Shown one piece after another: positions 1-7,473 of a stretch of DNA of 49,640 bases. The position numbers and the translations under genes are program-made. Origin of the DNA: Alkalihalobacterium elongatum (GTDB taxonomy: Bacteria; Bacillota; Bacilli; Bacillales; Bacillaceae_F); contig NZ_WMKZ01000032.1 in NCBI RefSeq assembly GCF_019024285.1, positions 1 through 49,640 of the forward strand. The letters are read 5' to 3'. The notes under the pieces were generated by a model. That model was not told the origin of the DNA, ran no database searches, and saw only the letters and a list, made by a program, of their open reading frames with translations. Position 1 is the first letter of the stretch. Each line of letters opens with the position of its first letter.

Positions 1-72
1 TAGGAGTTTTTTTTATGTCTGTAAATACTATTTTTTGAAAAAATGGAACTATTTTAAAGGCGTGCAACGCCA

Positions 73-125
73 GTGGGTCTGACCCCCACCACGTTAATGC
101 GTTAACAAAGTGGGGGACAGACCCC
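73..125. repeat. GGGTCTG/CAGACCC inverted repeat, copy 1
   Basis: Two 15-base arms, GGGTCTGACCCCCAC and GTGGGGGACAGACCC, pair with one mismatch around a loop of about 20 bases. Related copies lie at 5183-5233, 39125-39158 and 41801-41835, with a half copy near 30615. All are outside intact genes. It looks like a dispersed REP-type palindrome; no transposase that could mobilise it is in this window. Confidence 0.75.
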
Positions 126-207
126 TTATATGATGTTAAAATTATTAATGGCGGAATTTTCGTAGATCGAAATAATTCAGCGCAAAATAATGCAGTGGAG
201 GATCCAA

Positions 208-1269
208 ATGAAAAAGATAAAATTATCCGTAATACCAGGAGATGGAGTAGGAAAAGAAATTATGCCACATGCTGTAAAGGTGTTGGATACCGTTGCAGAA
301 ATTCACGGGGGATTATCGTTTGATAAGGTGACTTACCCTTGGAGCTGTGAATATTACTTAGAGCACGGAAAAATGATGTCTGAAGACGGGTTAGATCAAT
401 TAAAAGATAGTGATGCGGTATTCTTAGGGGCAGTAGGTAATCCACAGCTCGTACCAGACCACGTTACCCTTTGGGAACTATTAATTAAAATTAGAAGAGA
501 ATTTGAACAGACGCTCAATATTAGACATGCAAAGCAAATTCAAGGAATTCAATCACCGATTACGAATCCAAATAATTTTGATATTATCGTCGTCCGTGAA
601 AATAGTGAAGGCGAATATAGTGAAATCGGAGGGATGATGCACAAAGGACCAGATGAAATTGCTGTCCAAAATGCGGTATTTACTCGAAAAGCAACAGAAA
701 GTGCGATGAGATATGCTTTTGAATTAGCAAAAACAAGAGGGAAACAAGTTACGAGTGCTACAAAATCGAATGGAATCGTCTACTCAATGCCGTTTTGGGA
801 CAAGGTGTTCAATGAAGTATCGAAGGACTATCCAGAAATTGAAACAGTTTCCAATCACATTGATGCATTAGCTGCGTTCTTTATCACTCGTCCATCTAGC
901 TTTGATGTCGTTGTCGCAAGTAATTTATTTGGTGATATTTTAACAGATATTAGTGCAGCTATCATGGGCAGTATCGGAATTGCCCCTTCAGTCAATTTAA
1001 ATGTAAATGGAAAATATCCATCGATGTTCGAGCCTGTTCATGGATCAGCACCTGACATTTATGGAAAAGGTATTGCCAATCCGATCGGACAAATATGGAC
1101 AGGCAAGATGATGCTTGACCACTTCGGAGAACATGAAATGGCTGAACTCTTGATGAAATCGATAGAAGCAGTCATTGCTGAAGGCATTAAAACGCCTGAT
1201 CTAGGAGGAACTGCATCAACGGAAGAAGTAGCAGATGAAATTATTCAACAATTAAAAAGGTTTGCTTAA
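208..1269 (+). CDS. Tartrate dehydrogenase / D-malate dehydrogenase (decarboxylating)
   Basis: A 353-residue NAD-dependent beta-decarboxylating dehydrogenase of the isopropylmalate/isocitrate family. The GDGVGKEI start, the YPWSCEYYLEHG segment, VPDHVTLWELLIKIRREFEQ and the late EPVHGSAPDIYGKGIANP metal/NAD block are typical of the tartrate dehydrogenase/DmlA branch rather than LeuB, so D-malate or tartrate is the likely substrate. An upstream ATG at 190 is in frame, but the GTGGAGG ribosome site at 195-201 lies inside that extension and points to ATG 208. It stands alone. A hairpin at about 1288-1324 follows the stop. Exact substrate is inferred from family. Confidence 0.88.
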   Translation: MKKIKLSVIPGDGVGKEIMPHAVKVLDTVAEIHGGLSFDKVTYPWSCEYYLEHGKMMSEDGLDQLKDSDAVFLGAVGNPQLVPDHVTLWELLIKIRREFEQTLNIRHAKQIQGIQSPITNPNNFDIIVVRENSEGEYSEIGGMMHKGPDEIAVQNAVFTRKATESAMRYAFELAKTRGKQVTSATKSNGIVYSMPFWDKVFNEVSKDYPEIETVSNHIDALAAFFITRPSSFDVVVASNLFGDILTDISAAIMGSIGIAPSVNLNVNGKYPSMFEPVHGSAPDIYGKGIANPIGQIWTGKMMLDHFGEHEMAELLMKSIEAVIAEGIKTPDLGGTASTEEVADEIIQQLKRFA

Positions 1270-1336
1270 TAACGAATTAGAGTGAGATTATGACGGAGAA
1301 CAGAACTCTCCAGTAATGTCATAAATTAAGAGAAAA

Positions 1337-1371
1337 GAGGCTGTGTCCAAAAAGTGTTGGATGACAGCCTC
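1337..1371. terminator. Bidirectional terminator hairpin
   Basis: GAGGCTGT pairs with ACAGCCTC, extended inwards by GTCCAA/TTGGAT. It lies between convergent genes. Read on the minus strand it is followed by a T-rich run, so it best serves the hydrolase ending at 1405. Confidence 0.7.
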
Positions 1372-1404
1372 CTGTATTATAATTAAAAGTTCAACAGAAT
1401 GACG

Positions 1405-2622
1405 TTAAGATTTATCGAGATGGATAAGTGTGCGCAACATCACTTCTGCTCCAGCTTTGACGTCTTCTTTAGCAGTAAACTCTTTTGGATTGTGGCTGAT
1501 CCCGTCTTTCGACCGAACGAAGATCATACCCACAGGGAAGGCATCTTTAAACTGCATCGCATCATGGCCAGCACCACTTGGTAAAGAAACAACAGGATAA
1601 TCCAGTTCGGAAATGCTTTGTTGGATGGTTTCTTGGATTTGCTGTGAGCATATAACAGGTGCAACTCTTTGAAGTTCTTCTATCGTTAGGTCAATTTTTC
1701 GTTCACTTACGATTGTAGTAGCAAAGTCTCTTATCTCTTTTTCCAGACGACCTCTAACTTGTTCACTTATGTCTCGGAGATCGATTGTAAATTCAACCGA
1801 ACCAGGTATGACATTAACCCCGCCTGGAGTGAGAGATAATGTACCTACGGTTGCAACAGCGTCTTCGTATTGATTGGCTAATTTTTCGATTTCAGCGATG
1901 ATCAGGCTTGCAGCAACTAAAGGATCTTTTCGTTGTCCCATCGGAGTTGCTCCAGCGTGCTCTGCTTCACCAGTTAATTTGAACTTTAACCATAGAGGGC
2001 CTGCAATCCCCGTTACAATACCAACAGGAGCTTCATTATTTTCTAGAACTTTTCCTTGTTCAATATGGAGCTCCAAATACATTTTCACATCGGTCATTTG
2101 GGCAACTTGAATGTTTTCTGGATCGTATCCATATTCGATTAATGCATCTCGAATAGAAAACCCGTCTTTATCTTTTCTCTCCAATGCTTTGCTATTTAAA
2201 TTTCCAGCTACTGCAAGACTTCCAATCATCCCAAATCCGAATCGTGAGCCTTCCTCGTCCTTAAAGGCAATGACCTTAACAGGATGATCTAATAAAATCT
2301 GTTGATCTTGTAGTGATTCCATAACTTCAATCGCAGTCAATACACCTAAGCTACCGTCAAATTTACCGCCATTTGGTACAGTATCGATATGAGAGCCGAG
2401 CAGAATAGTAGGTAAATCTTTGTTTCCAGATTTAGATCCAATTAAATTGCCAACAGCATCATAGTACACTTCTAATCCAGCTTGTTGCATATAACGTTTA
2501 ACGAGTTCGTTGGCTTCATATTCCTCTCGTGTGTAAGAAAAACGGGTGACTCCATTATCGGCAGTTTTACCAATACCTGACAGTTCTTCAATTCGGCTCC
2601 AAAGACGTTCAACATTAATCAT
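1405..2622 (-). CDS. M20-family N-carbamoyl-L-amino-acid hydrolase (allantoate/N-carbamoyl amidohydrolase type)
   Basis: A 405-residue zinc amidohydrolase. GSHIDTVPNGGKFDG, KDEEGSRFG, the dimer-domain segment GEAEHAGATPM and the late SGAGHDA are the metal and substrate motifs of the AllC/HyuC/AtcC group. Such enzymes release the amino acid, CO2 and ammonia from an N-carbamoyl compound. Its ATG overlaps the stop of the upstream gene (start 2622, upstream stop 2615-2617), with an AAAGGAG site ahead, so the two are translationally coupled. The upstream gene is an aminothiazoline-carboxylate hydrolase homologue. The most likely substrate is therefore N-carbamoyl-L-cysteine (AtcC role), but allantoate or other carbamoyl amino acids cannot be excluded from sequence alone. 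Confidence 0.88.
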   Translation of the reverse strand: MINVERLWSRIEELSGIGKTADNGVTRFSYTREEYEANELVKRYMQQAGLEVYYDAVGNLIGSKSGNKDLPTILLGSHIDTVPNGGKFDGSLGVLTAIEVMESLQDQQILLDHPVKVIAFKDEEGSRFGFGMIGSLAVAGNLNSKALERKDKDGFSIRDALIEYGYDPENIQVAQMTDVKMYLELHIEQGKVLENNEAPVGIVTGIAGPLWLKFKLTGEAEHAGATPMGQRKDPLVAASLIIAEIEKLANQYEDAVATVGTLSLTPGGVNVIPGSVEFTIDLRDISEQVRGRLEKEIRDFATTIVSERKIDLTIEELQRVAPVICSQQIQETIQQSISELDYPVVSLPSGAGHDAMQFKDAFPVGMIFVRSKDGISHNPKEFTAKEDVKAGAEVMLRTLIHLDKS

Positions 2623-3325
2623 GCTTCGTATTCTCCTTTAATTTAAAGTTAAAGTGACATACACCTTCTTTTAATATATATTGATCATGTTCCACTTCAA
2701 AATTTGGATTATATCCTTTTGCTACAGCGGGATCAATCATCTGGCAATATAAAATACCATATTCGTGCATGTTATCATCTGCCCACTGCTGACCAAAAGG
2801 GCATTTTGTAAATGTTTGTTCAATTAATTCTGGTTTAAATAGATTATCAAACTCAAAAAGATCACTACGACCCATATCATAGTTTGATAGATAATTTTCA
2901 ATCGTATTCGGTTTTCCGAGGTGAGCTGCTCTGTGGGCGATTCCTTTGCCACGTTCTGCACCAAACGTTCGAACACCTTCTTTAATCGCTGCCTTTCCTT
3001 CGTCACCAAAAACATCAACAATCGCTTTGGTCACTTGTGCAAATAACTTAGCCATCAAACTATAAATCGTTATATCATTATATTTAGTTTCGCGAATAAA
3101 ATCCTCTGGGATGTAATCATTTAATACATGATCCTCACCTTCAAGAGACGCTTGTTCAGCGATATCGTGGGCCTCTTTATAACCAAAGCTTTTAAGGCCT
3201 TTTTGCAGTAATGTTTTCCCTTCTGAACCAAAAGAGGAATTAACAGATTTCTCTATATGAGTAAACAGTTTGGCTGTAATCCGATAGATAGATAAGGGTG
3301 GTAATGGAGTCTTGTTGGTTACCAT
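2615..3325 (-). CDS. L-2-amino-thiazoline-4-carboxylate hydrolase family protein
   Basis: A 236-residue protein. The C-terminal segment holds CPFGQQW, EYGILYCQMIDPAVAKGYNP and EGVCHFNF, the conserved Cys and EYG..YC pattern of the ATC hydrolase family. In Pseudomonas, AtcB opens the thiazoline ring to N-carbamoyl-L-cysteine. Residues of about 12-70 and 85-145 repeat each other (AKLFTHIEKSVNSSFGSEGK versus AKLFAQVTKAIVDVFGDEGK, then GLKSFG/GVRTFG), so the N-terminal part is an internal duplication. AAGGAGG precedes ATG 3325. It is the first gene of the two-gene operon. A role in using thiazolines or related cyclic thio/ureido compounds as sulfur or nitrogen source is inferred. Confidence 0.8.
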   Translation of the reverse strand: MVTNKTPLPPLSIYRITAKLFTHIEKSVNSSFGSEGKTLLQKGLKSFGYKEAHDIAEQASLEGEDHVLNDYIPEDFIRETKYNDITIYSLMAKLFAQVTKAIVDVFGDEGKAAIKEGVRTFGAERGKGIAHRAAHLGKPNTIENYLSNYDMGRSDLFEFDNLFKPELIEQTFTKCPFGQQWADDNMHEYGILYCQMIDPAVAKGYNPNFEVEHDQYILKEGVCHFNFKLKENTKHD

Positions 3326-3551
3326 TAATTCGTCCTCCTTGCTGTAATTATTGCTTTTTATATTATATCTTTATAATTTAAAGCATTCAATTCATATATA
3401 TATTATAGGATTGAACTTATATATAATTAAGAAGTGAAATAGATCAATCAATAATCATTCATCTATTTAGTAATGGAGTTGGGATGATTTAAAAATAGAT
3501 CGAGAAGTAGTATGATAAATAAGTAATCTTTTAGACGGGCGGTGAATAGGT

Positions 3552-3743
3552 TTGTGGATTTTAATAACAATTATTATTGTCATCTGTTTGGTCGGTTTTT
3601 TTATGACGATGCAAGTGACGAAAGAAGATGGCTCCAATTACAATAGTGAAAAGTCTGCGAGAAATATGACGTACGTATACATATTAGCACCTGTGTTAGT
3701 TTTTATTTTAATCGTTGTTATTTCGTTAACAGGTGGATTTTAA
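3552..3743 (+). CDS. Small two-TM membrane protein, function unknown
   Basis: A 63-residue ORF that begins with TTG after a GGCGGTG-type site. It has an N-terminal membrane helix (about residues 2-18), a short polar loop with KEDGSNYNSEKSARN, and a second helix (about 42-62). I do not recognise the family. It stands alone between the divergent hydrolase operon and a GNAT gene. The membrane topology is clear, which supports it as a real small gene. The start is less certain because the ribosome site is weak. Confidence 0.55.
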   Translation: MWILITIIIVICLVGFFMTMQVTKEDGSNYNSEKSARNMTYVYILAPVLVFILIVVISLTGGF

Positions 3744-3804
3744 ACAGGCGTAGGTTTTGTCCACAGGGGTATGCTTACTAATAAAATTTACTGGAGTGAA
3801 TGCT

Positions 3805-4359
3805 ATGGTAGATTTGAGTTATAAACCATTTCTTGTCGGTGAAAAAGTGACATTGAGACCTTTTAATGAGGGGGATTTCCCGCTTATTCAGGAGTGTTTA
3901 AATGATGAGGAAGTCATTAAGCTGACGGGAAGTACACCTATTCAAGATTGGAAAGATGTTCTTCATTGGTACAAAACAAGAAATGTTCAAACCGATCGAC
4001 TAGACCTTGCGATTGTAGATAAATCGAGAGACTTATTGGTAGGAGAAGCAGTCGTCAACCTTTATAAAGAACAATACCAAAGTATGAATTTTCGGATTTT
4101 GATTGGGCCGAGGGGAAGAAATTGTGGGTTAGGAACTGAGGCAACTCGCCTCATGATCGATTATATTTTTAAATATACCAAACTAAATCAGCTAACCTTA
4201 GGTGTCTATGCTTTTAATCCAAGGGCAAAAAGTGTCTATGAAAAGGTCGGTTTTGTGGTTGATAGCGTAGAAAAAAACGCCTTAGAATTTGAAGGAGAAT
4301 GGATCGACTCTATAAATATGAGATTGACGAGGGATATTTGGATAAAATACCAGGCCTAA
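3805..4359 (+). CDS. GNAT-family N-acetyltransferase (RimJ/RimL-like)
   Basis: A 184-residue acetyltransferase. It opens with the LRPFNEGDFPLIQECLND block typical of RimJ/RimL/SpeG-type enzymes. The acetyl-CoA loop is GPRGRNCGLGTEATRLMIDY, and YAFNPRAKSVYEKVGF is the conserved C-terminal motif. An in-frame TTG at 3757 exists, but GGAGTG at 3793-3798 places the start at ATG 3805. The substrate is unknown. A strong terminator follows, so it is probably monocistronic. Confidence 0.85.
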   Translation: MVDLSYKPFLVGEKVTLRPFNEGDFPLIQECLNDEEVIKLTGSTPIQDWKDVLHWYKTRNVQTDRLDLAIVDKSRDLLVGEAVVNLYKEQYQSMNFRILIGPRGRNCGLGTEATRLMIDYIFKYTKLNQLTLGVYAFNPRAKSVYEKVGFVVDSVEKNALEFEGEWIDSINMRLTRDIWIKYQA

Positions 4360-4434
4360 ACGAACGATTGCAATCGCTCAATTGAAGCGGTCATTCCCTG
4401 TACTTACCCTTATAGAACAAAAAAATTTGAACAG

Positions 4435-4463
4435 GACAAGTCAATTGTGACTTGTCTTTTTTT
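4435..4463 (+). terminator. Rho-independent terminator after the GNAT gene
   Basis: GACAAGTCA pairs with TGACTTGTC across a 4-base loop, followed by seven T residues. Confidence 0.88.
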
Positions 4464-4580
4464 GCGGTAATAAAGAGCTCTTAACATGATGTAACCTAAG
4501 AAGAAATTAACGTCTAATCTAATACTCTATTAAACAGTAAGAAGGTGCTTTACATTAAATTGGAGAGGGGGTTTAAGCAC

Positions 4581-4874
4581 ATGTCAAGTCAGTTAGAGGC
4601 TATATTGTCCTTTGGTGTAATAGGTTTCGTAGTTTTACTAACGTTTGGATTTAGCTTTTTAAATAATAAATTAAGTTCCGCGAAAATTATAATGTATTCA
4701 ATAGGAGGAAGTTTCGTTTTATTTATAGTAGCTAGCATATGGTGGGGAATTTTTGCAAGTGATGGGTTGAGCCAAGTTGTTGGATGGACCCTTTATGGGG
4801 TTTCTTTCGTTTTAACTAATTTATTAGTAATCGGGGGTTTATATGTAGTAAAGAAAAGAACGAATACTTTATAA
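4581..4874 (+). CDS. Three-TM hypothetical membrane protein
   Basis: A 97-residue protein with three hydrophobic helices at about residues 9-28, 38-59 and 69-88, and a short basic tail (VVKKRTNTL). The start is ATG 4581 because GAGAGGGGG lies 8-10 bases upstream; an earlier in-frame ATG-like start at 4545 has no ribosome site. I do not recognise the family. It is followed directly by a decayed ABC ATPase fragment. Confidence 0.6.
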   Translation: MSSQLEAILSFGVIGFVVLLTFGFSFLNNKLSSAKIIMYSIGGSFVLFIVASIWWGIFASDGLSQVVGWTLYGVSFVLTNLLVIGGLYVVKKRTNTL

Positions 4875-4917
4875 ACAAAAAGGTGAAAAATATTTACAAT
4901 TCCCAGCTGATATCCTG

Positions 4918-5167
4918 AATTTACGGTAAAGGTAGTATTTGAAGATGTAGAGTTAAAACCAGCCGAGGCTTATCTTGACAGGTTCTCTCATGATTAAGCG
5001 GGGGACAGAAACAGCGGATTTTTATTGCTAGAGCGATGATTATAGAACCTAGCTTTATTATAGCAGATGAACCAACGTCGATGTTGGATTTGTCGGTTCG
5101 GCCAGTATATTGCTATGTGAAAAAGATTGTAGCACTTATTTATATTACACATGAAATGATAAGATGA
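4918..5167 (+). pseudogene. Fragment of an oligopeptide/dipeptide ABC transporter ATPase
   Basis: Conceptual translation gives [18 protein letters not shown], then after a one-base frameshift near 4993 [20 protein letters not shown], then [16 protein letters not shown] and IYITHEM. These are the signature motif, Walker B, D-loop and H-loop segments of DppF/OppF-type ATPases, in the right order. The Walker A half and the C-terminal tail are gone, and residues are missing after the D-loop. No partner permease remains nearby. It is a relic of a lost peptide transporter. Confidence 0.85.
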
Positions 5168-5182
5168 GTTAGTCAAATTAGA

Positions 5183-5233
5183 GGTGGGGTCTGAACCGTG
5201 GAGTAAGGCTTACCGCAATTGGAGACAGACCCT
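5183..5233. repeat. GGGTCTG/CAGACCC inverted repeat, copy 2
   Basis: GGGTCTG at 5187-5193 and CAGACCC at 5226-5232 flank a 32-base centre that itself contains GTAAGGCTTAC. It sits between two pseudogenes. Member of the dispersed palindrome family described for 73-125. Confidence 0.65.
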
Positions 5234-5243
5234 AAAAACAAAA

Positions 5244-5990
5244 TTATTGTTTCGATAAAGCCCTTTTGGTTTGCGGACCAACTACTCCGTCTACCGTAAG
5301 TTTCTTGCTTTTTTGGAAATTGCGAACAGCAGCTTCTGTTGCAGGTCCAAAAATACCATCAATTCCTCGAGTATTATAACCTAAACTTGTAAGCTGACGC
5401 TGTAGTTCTTTAACAGGCTCACCCTTACTGCCCCTTCTTAAAATAGTACTGGAATTGGTTGAAACTGGGACAGTACTACTTGCTGTTATTTTATAGCCAT
5501 TTGCCTTTGCGATTGTATCAAAAGATTGTTTAGACGACGTAATAATTACCGTAGTATTCACTTTAACTTTGTTGAAAAGCCACTGGACTTCATCATTATG
5601 CATTCAGACACACCCTAAACTTACATACTTTCCTATAGAATCTGGGTTATTATTACCATGTATAGCATAAGTCGTTCAAGATGTTCCTTTAGCATTCAGT
5701 CCAAGCCAACGATTTCCCAATGGATTTCTCGGATCTCCTCCTGGAATATTACCTTTGTAATATGGTCGATTGACAAGTTTATTAACAATTTTAAACTTTC
5801 CTTCTGGGGTTAAATTGGCACTCTTACCAGTTGCTACACTAAAAACTTTGTTTAACTTATTCTTTTCGTAATAGGCAAGTTGATTAGTAGATTTATTAAT
5901 GATGATAAATTGGCCATTTGATGCGGAAGCTGGTGTTGATAAGAGGAAAAGTAAGAAAACAAATAAAGCAAGAGAAATCAGCTTTTTCAA
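5244..5990 (-). pseudogene. L,D-transpeptidase (YkuD) with C-terminal peptidoglycan-binding domain, two in-frame TGA codons
   Basis: One continuous frame of 249 codons holds a signal peptide (LFVFLLFLLSTPASA), a YkuD catalytic domain and a PG_binding_1 domain (GSKGEPVKELQRQLTSLGYN). The frame carries TGA at 5676-5678 (between GLNAKGTS and TTYAIHGNNNP) and a second TGA just before MHNDEVQW at 5603. The second sits where the family has Arg in the GC-[VI]-R-M catalytic motif, so CGA to TGA is likely. The catalytic His (AIHG) and Cys (LGCV) codons remain. The TTG start at 5990 has GAAGGAGATG ahead. Intact, it would be a secreted cell-wall crosslinking or lipoprotein-attaching enzyme. Two nonsense codons make loss of function likely; translation restart at the second part would lack the active site. 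Confidence 0.85.
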
Positions 5991-6079
5991 CTCATCTCCT
6001 TCTCTCCATAGTGTTATATGAACTTAATTTATATTTATGCATGACAGCTTGCTTGAATTCCATCCTGCGAAATTAATAA

Positions 6080-6109
6080 TTGACATAGAAAAGTAAAGTG
6101 TTATACAAT
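6080..6109 (+). promoter_or_regulatory. SigA-type promoter of the mhqD-like operon
   Basis: TTGACA at 6080-6085 with TATACA at 6102-6107 (16-base spacer), or TACAAT at 6104-6109 (18-base spacer). The first MhqR-like operator begins immediately after, so a bound repressor would block polymerase. Confidence 0.7.
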
Positions 6110-6127
6110 TATCTCGAATTCAAGATA
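6110..6127. promoter_or_regulatory. MhqR-like operator 1
   Basis: TATCTCGAATTCAAGATA, an imperfect 9-9 palindrome matching the B. subtilis and S. aureus MhqR box (TATCTCGAATTCGAGATA type). It abuts the -10 region. MhqR is a MarR-type repressor released by quinones; no mhqR gene is in the window. Confidence 0.82.
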
Positions 6128-6178
6128 ATTTTCGAGTGATGCTGTGGTTAATAAGGTCTTTAAATTTTTTTGTATTAA

Positions 6179-6196
6179 TATCTCGAATTCAAGATA
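6179..6196. promoter_or_regulatory. MhqR-like operator 2
   Basis: An exact second copy of the 18-base operator, 69 bp downstream of the first (start to start) and about 90 bp before the start codon at 6286. It may act as a road block or allow looping. Confidence 0.8.
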
Positions 6197-6285
6197 AATT
6201 CAAAAAGAGTTTCGGAAGGCAGAGTTAAACCAGGAAATTATAAAAGGCGTTCAGACAGTAAATTCTATATGAAAGGAGATCAATC

Positions 6286-6894
6286 ATGAAACACATATTT
6301 AATAAAGGAACAAACCCAGCTAAACCTACTTTATTGTTGCTTCATGGAACAGGAGGAAATGAATTAGATTTATTACCTCTTACGGCAAGAATAGATGATG
6401 AGGCTTCCGTATTAAGTGTAAGAGGTAATGTATTAGAAAATGGAATGCCACGTTTTTTTAGAAGGTTGGCTGAGGGAATATTTGACGAAGCAGACCTCAT
6501 TTTTCGTACTCATGAATTAAATCAATTTCTTGACGAAGCAGCAGAAGAGTATCATTTTGACCGTAACAATATAATTGCAATTGGATACTCTAATGGAGCA
6601 AATATTGCAGCAAGTTTATTATTTCACTATGAAAATGCCTTAAAGGGTGCAATCCTTCATCATCCGATGGTACCTAGAAGGGGAATTCAACTTCCTGATT
6701 TATCAGGGAAATCTGTATTTATTGCCGCTGGAACAAATGATCCAATTTGTTCACCTCTGGAGTCTTCTGAATTACAATCGTTATTAGAAAAAGCAAATTC
6801 AGAAGTCGAGTTACATTGGGTGGATAGAGGTCATCAATTGACATCAGAAGAGGTAGAGGCAGCAGCGAAATGGTATCACAAAAATTTAAAATAA
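6286..6894 (+). CDS. mhqD: Alpha/beta hydrolase of the MhqD (phospholipase/carboxylesterase) family
   Basis: A 202-residue esterase-type alpha/beta hydrolase. The oxyanion motif LLLHGTGGNELDLLPL, the nucleophile elbow GYSNGAN (Ser about 103), the acid site AGTNDPIC and the late RGHQLT histidine make a full triad. AAAGGAG precedes ATG 6286. In B. subtilis mhqD is induced by methylhydroquinone and catechol. Two operators identical to the MhqR box precede this gene, which supports the same role in quinone/electrophile stress. It is followed by DoxX and WrbA-like genes in the same direction. The natural substrate is unknown even in model species. Confidence 0.85.
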   Translation: MKHIFNKGTNPAKPTLLLLHGTGGNELDLLPLTARIDDEASVLSVRGNVLENGMPRFFRRLAEGIFDEADLIFRTHELNQFLDEAAEEYHFDRNNIIAIGYSNGANIAASLLFHYENALKGAILHHPMVPRRGIQLPDLSGKSVFIAAGTNDPICSPLESSELQSLLEKANSEVELHWVDRGHQLTSEEVEAAAKWYHKNLK

Positions 6895-6991
6895 AACAAA
6901 ATATAGCAGGTTGATATTATAAATTTATTTACTAAAAATAATTCTACTAATTAAGATAAATATACTAAAAATTATGGAGGACTAAAAGGTT

Positions 6992-7408
6992 ATGTCAAAC
7001 AAAAATGAAATTGGAGCTTTTTTATTACGAGTAGTATTAGGGGTTGTATTTTTAGCTCATGGTGCTGCAAAATTTCAAGGCGGTATCGAAAATATAGTTG
7101 GTTGGTTTGATAGTATTGGGTTACCAGGGGCACTTGCTTATGTTGTGGCGATCATTGAACTAGCTGGTGGTATTGCTTTAATTTTGGGTATTGGTACACG
7201 AATCGTATCTGTCTTAATAGGGCTTATCATGGTTGGAGCTATTTTTACAGTAAATTTAGCAGCAGGGTTTTTAGAAGGCTATGCTTTTGATCTTGTATTA
7301 CTTACAATGGCTGCTTTCATAGTTTTAAATGACAGTAAGCTGTATTCGCTTGGTCAACTAGTGATTAAAAGTAGGAAGAACCAAGATCCGTTTGCAAAAG
7401 CAGCTTAA
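6992..7408 (+). CDS. DoxX-family membrane protein (MhqP/CatD-like)
   Basis: A 138-residue four-helix membrane protein of the DoxX/YphA family: LLRVVLGVVFLAHGAAKFQG (helix 1 with the HG..K motif), then helices at about 45-63, 71-92 and 98-116, with a basic tail. GGAGG precedes ATG 6992. Homologues (CatD, MhqP) are co-regulated with quinone dioxygenases and reductases and are thought to help with thiol/quinone redox stress at the membrane. The location between an MhqD-like hydrolase and a flavoprotein, under MhqR-like boxes, agrees with this. Confidence 0.82.
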   Translation: MSNKNEIGAFLLRVVLGVVFLAHGAAKFQGGIENIVGWFDSIGLPGALAYVVAIIELAGGIALILGIGTRIVSVLIGLIMVGAIFTVNLAAGFLEGYAFDLVLLTMAAFIVLNDSKLYSLGQLVIKSRKNQDPFAKAA

Positions 7409-7409
7409 T

Positions 7410-7427
7410 TATCTTGAAATCAAGATA
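7410..7427. promoter_or_regulatory. MhqR-like operator 3
   Basis: TATCTTGAAATCAAGATA, palindromic except for its two central bases and sharing the TATCT-N8-AGATA frame of the two upstream boxes. It lies 2 bases after the DoxX stop and 46 bases before the flavoprotein start, so the third gene seems to have its own controlled promoter. Confidence 0.7.
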
Positions 7428-7473
7428 TATTAAATTGAAATAACAAAAATAGAATGAGAGTAGGGTTATTCAT

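Noticed and set aside
4998-5016. GGGGGACAG in the ABC-ATPase relic looks like an arm of the GGGTCTG/CAGACCC palindrome
   Set aside because: It encodes the SGGQ signature motif in the right reading frame and has no partner arm, so the match is by chance.
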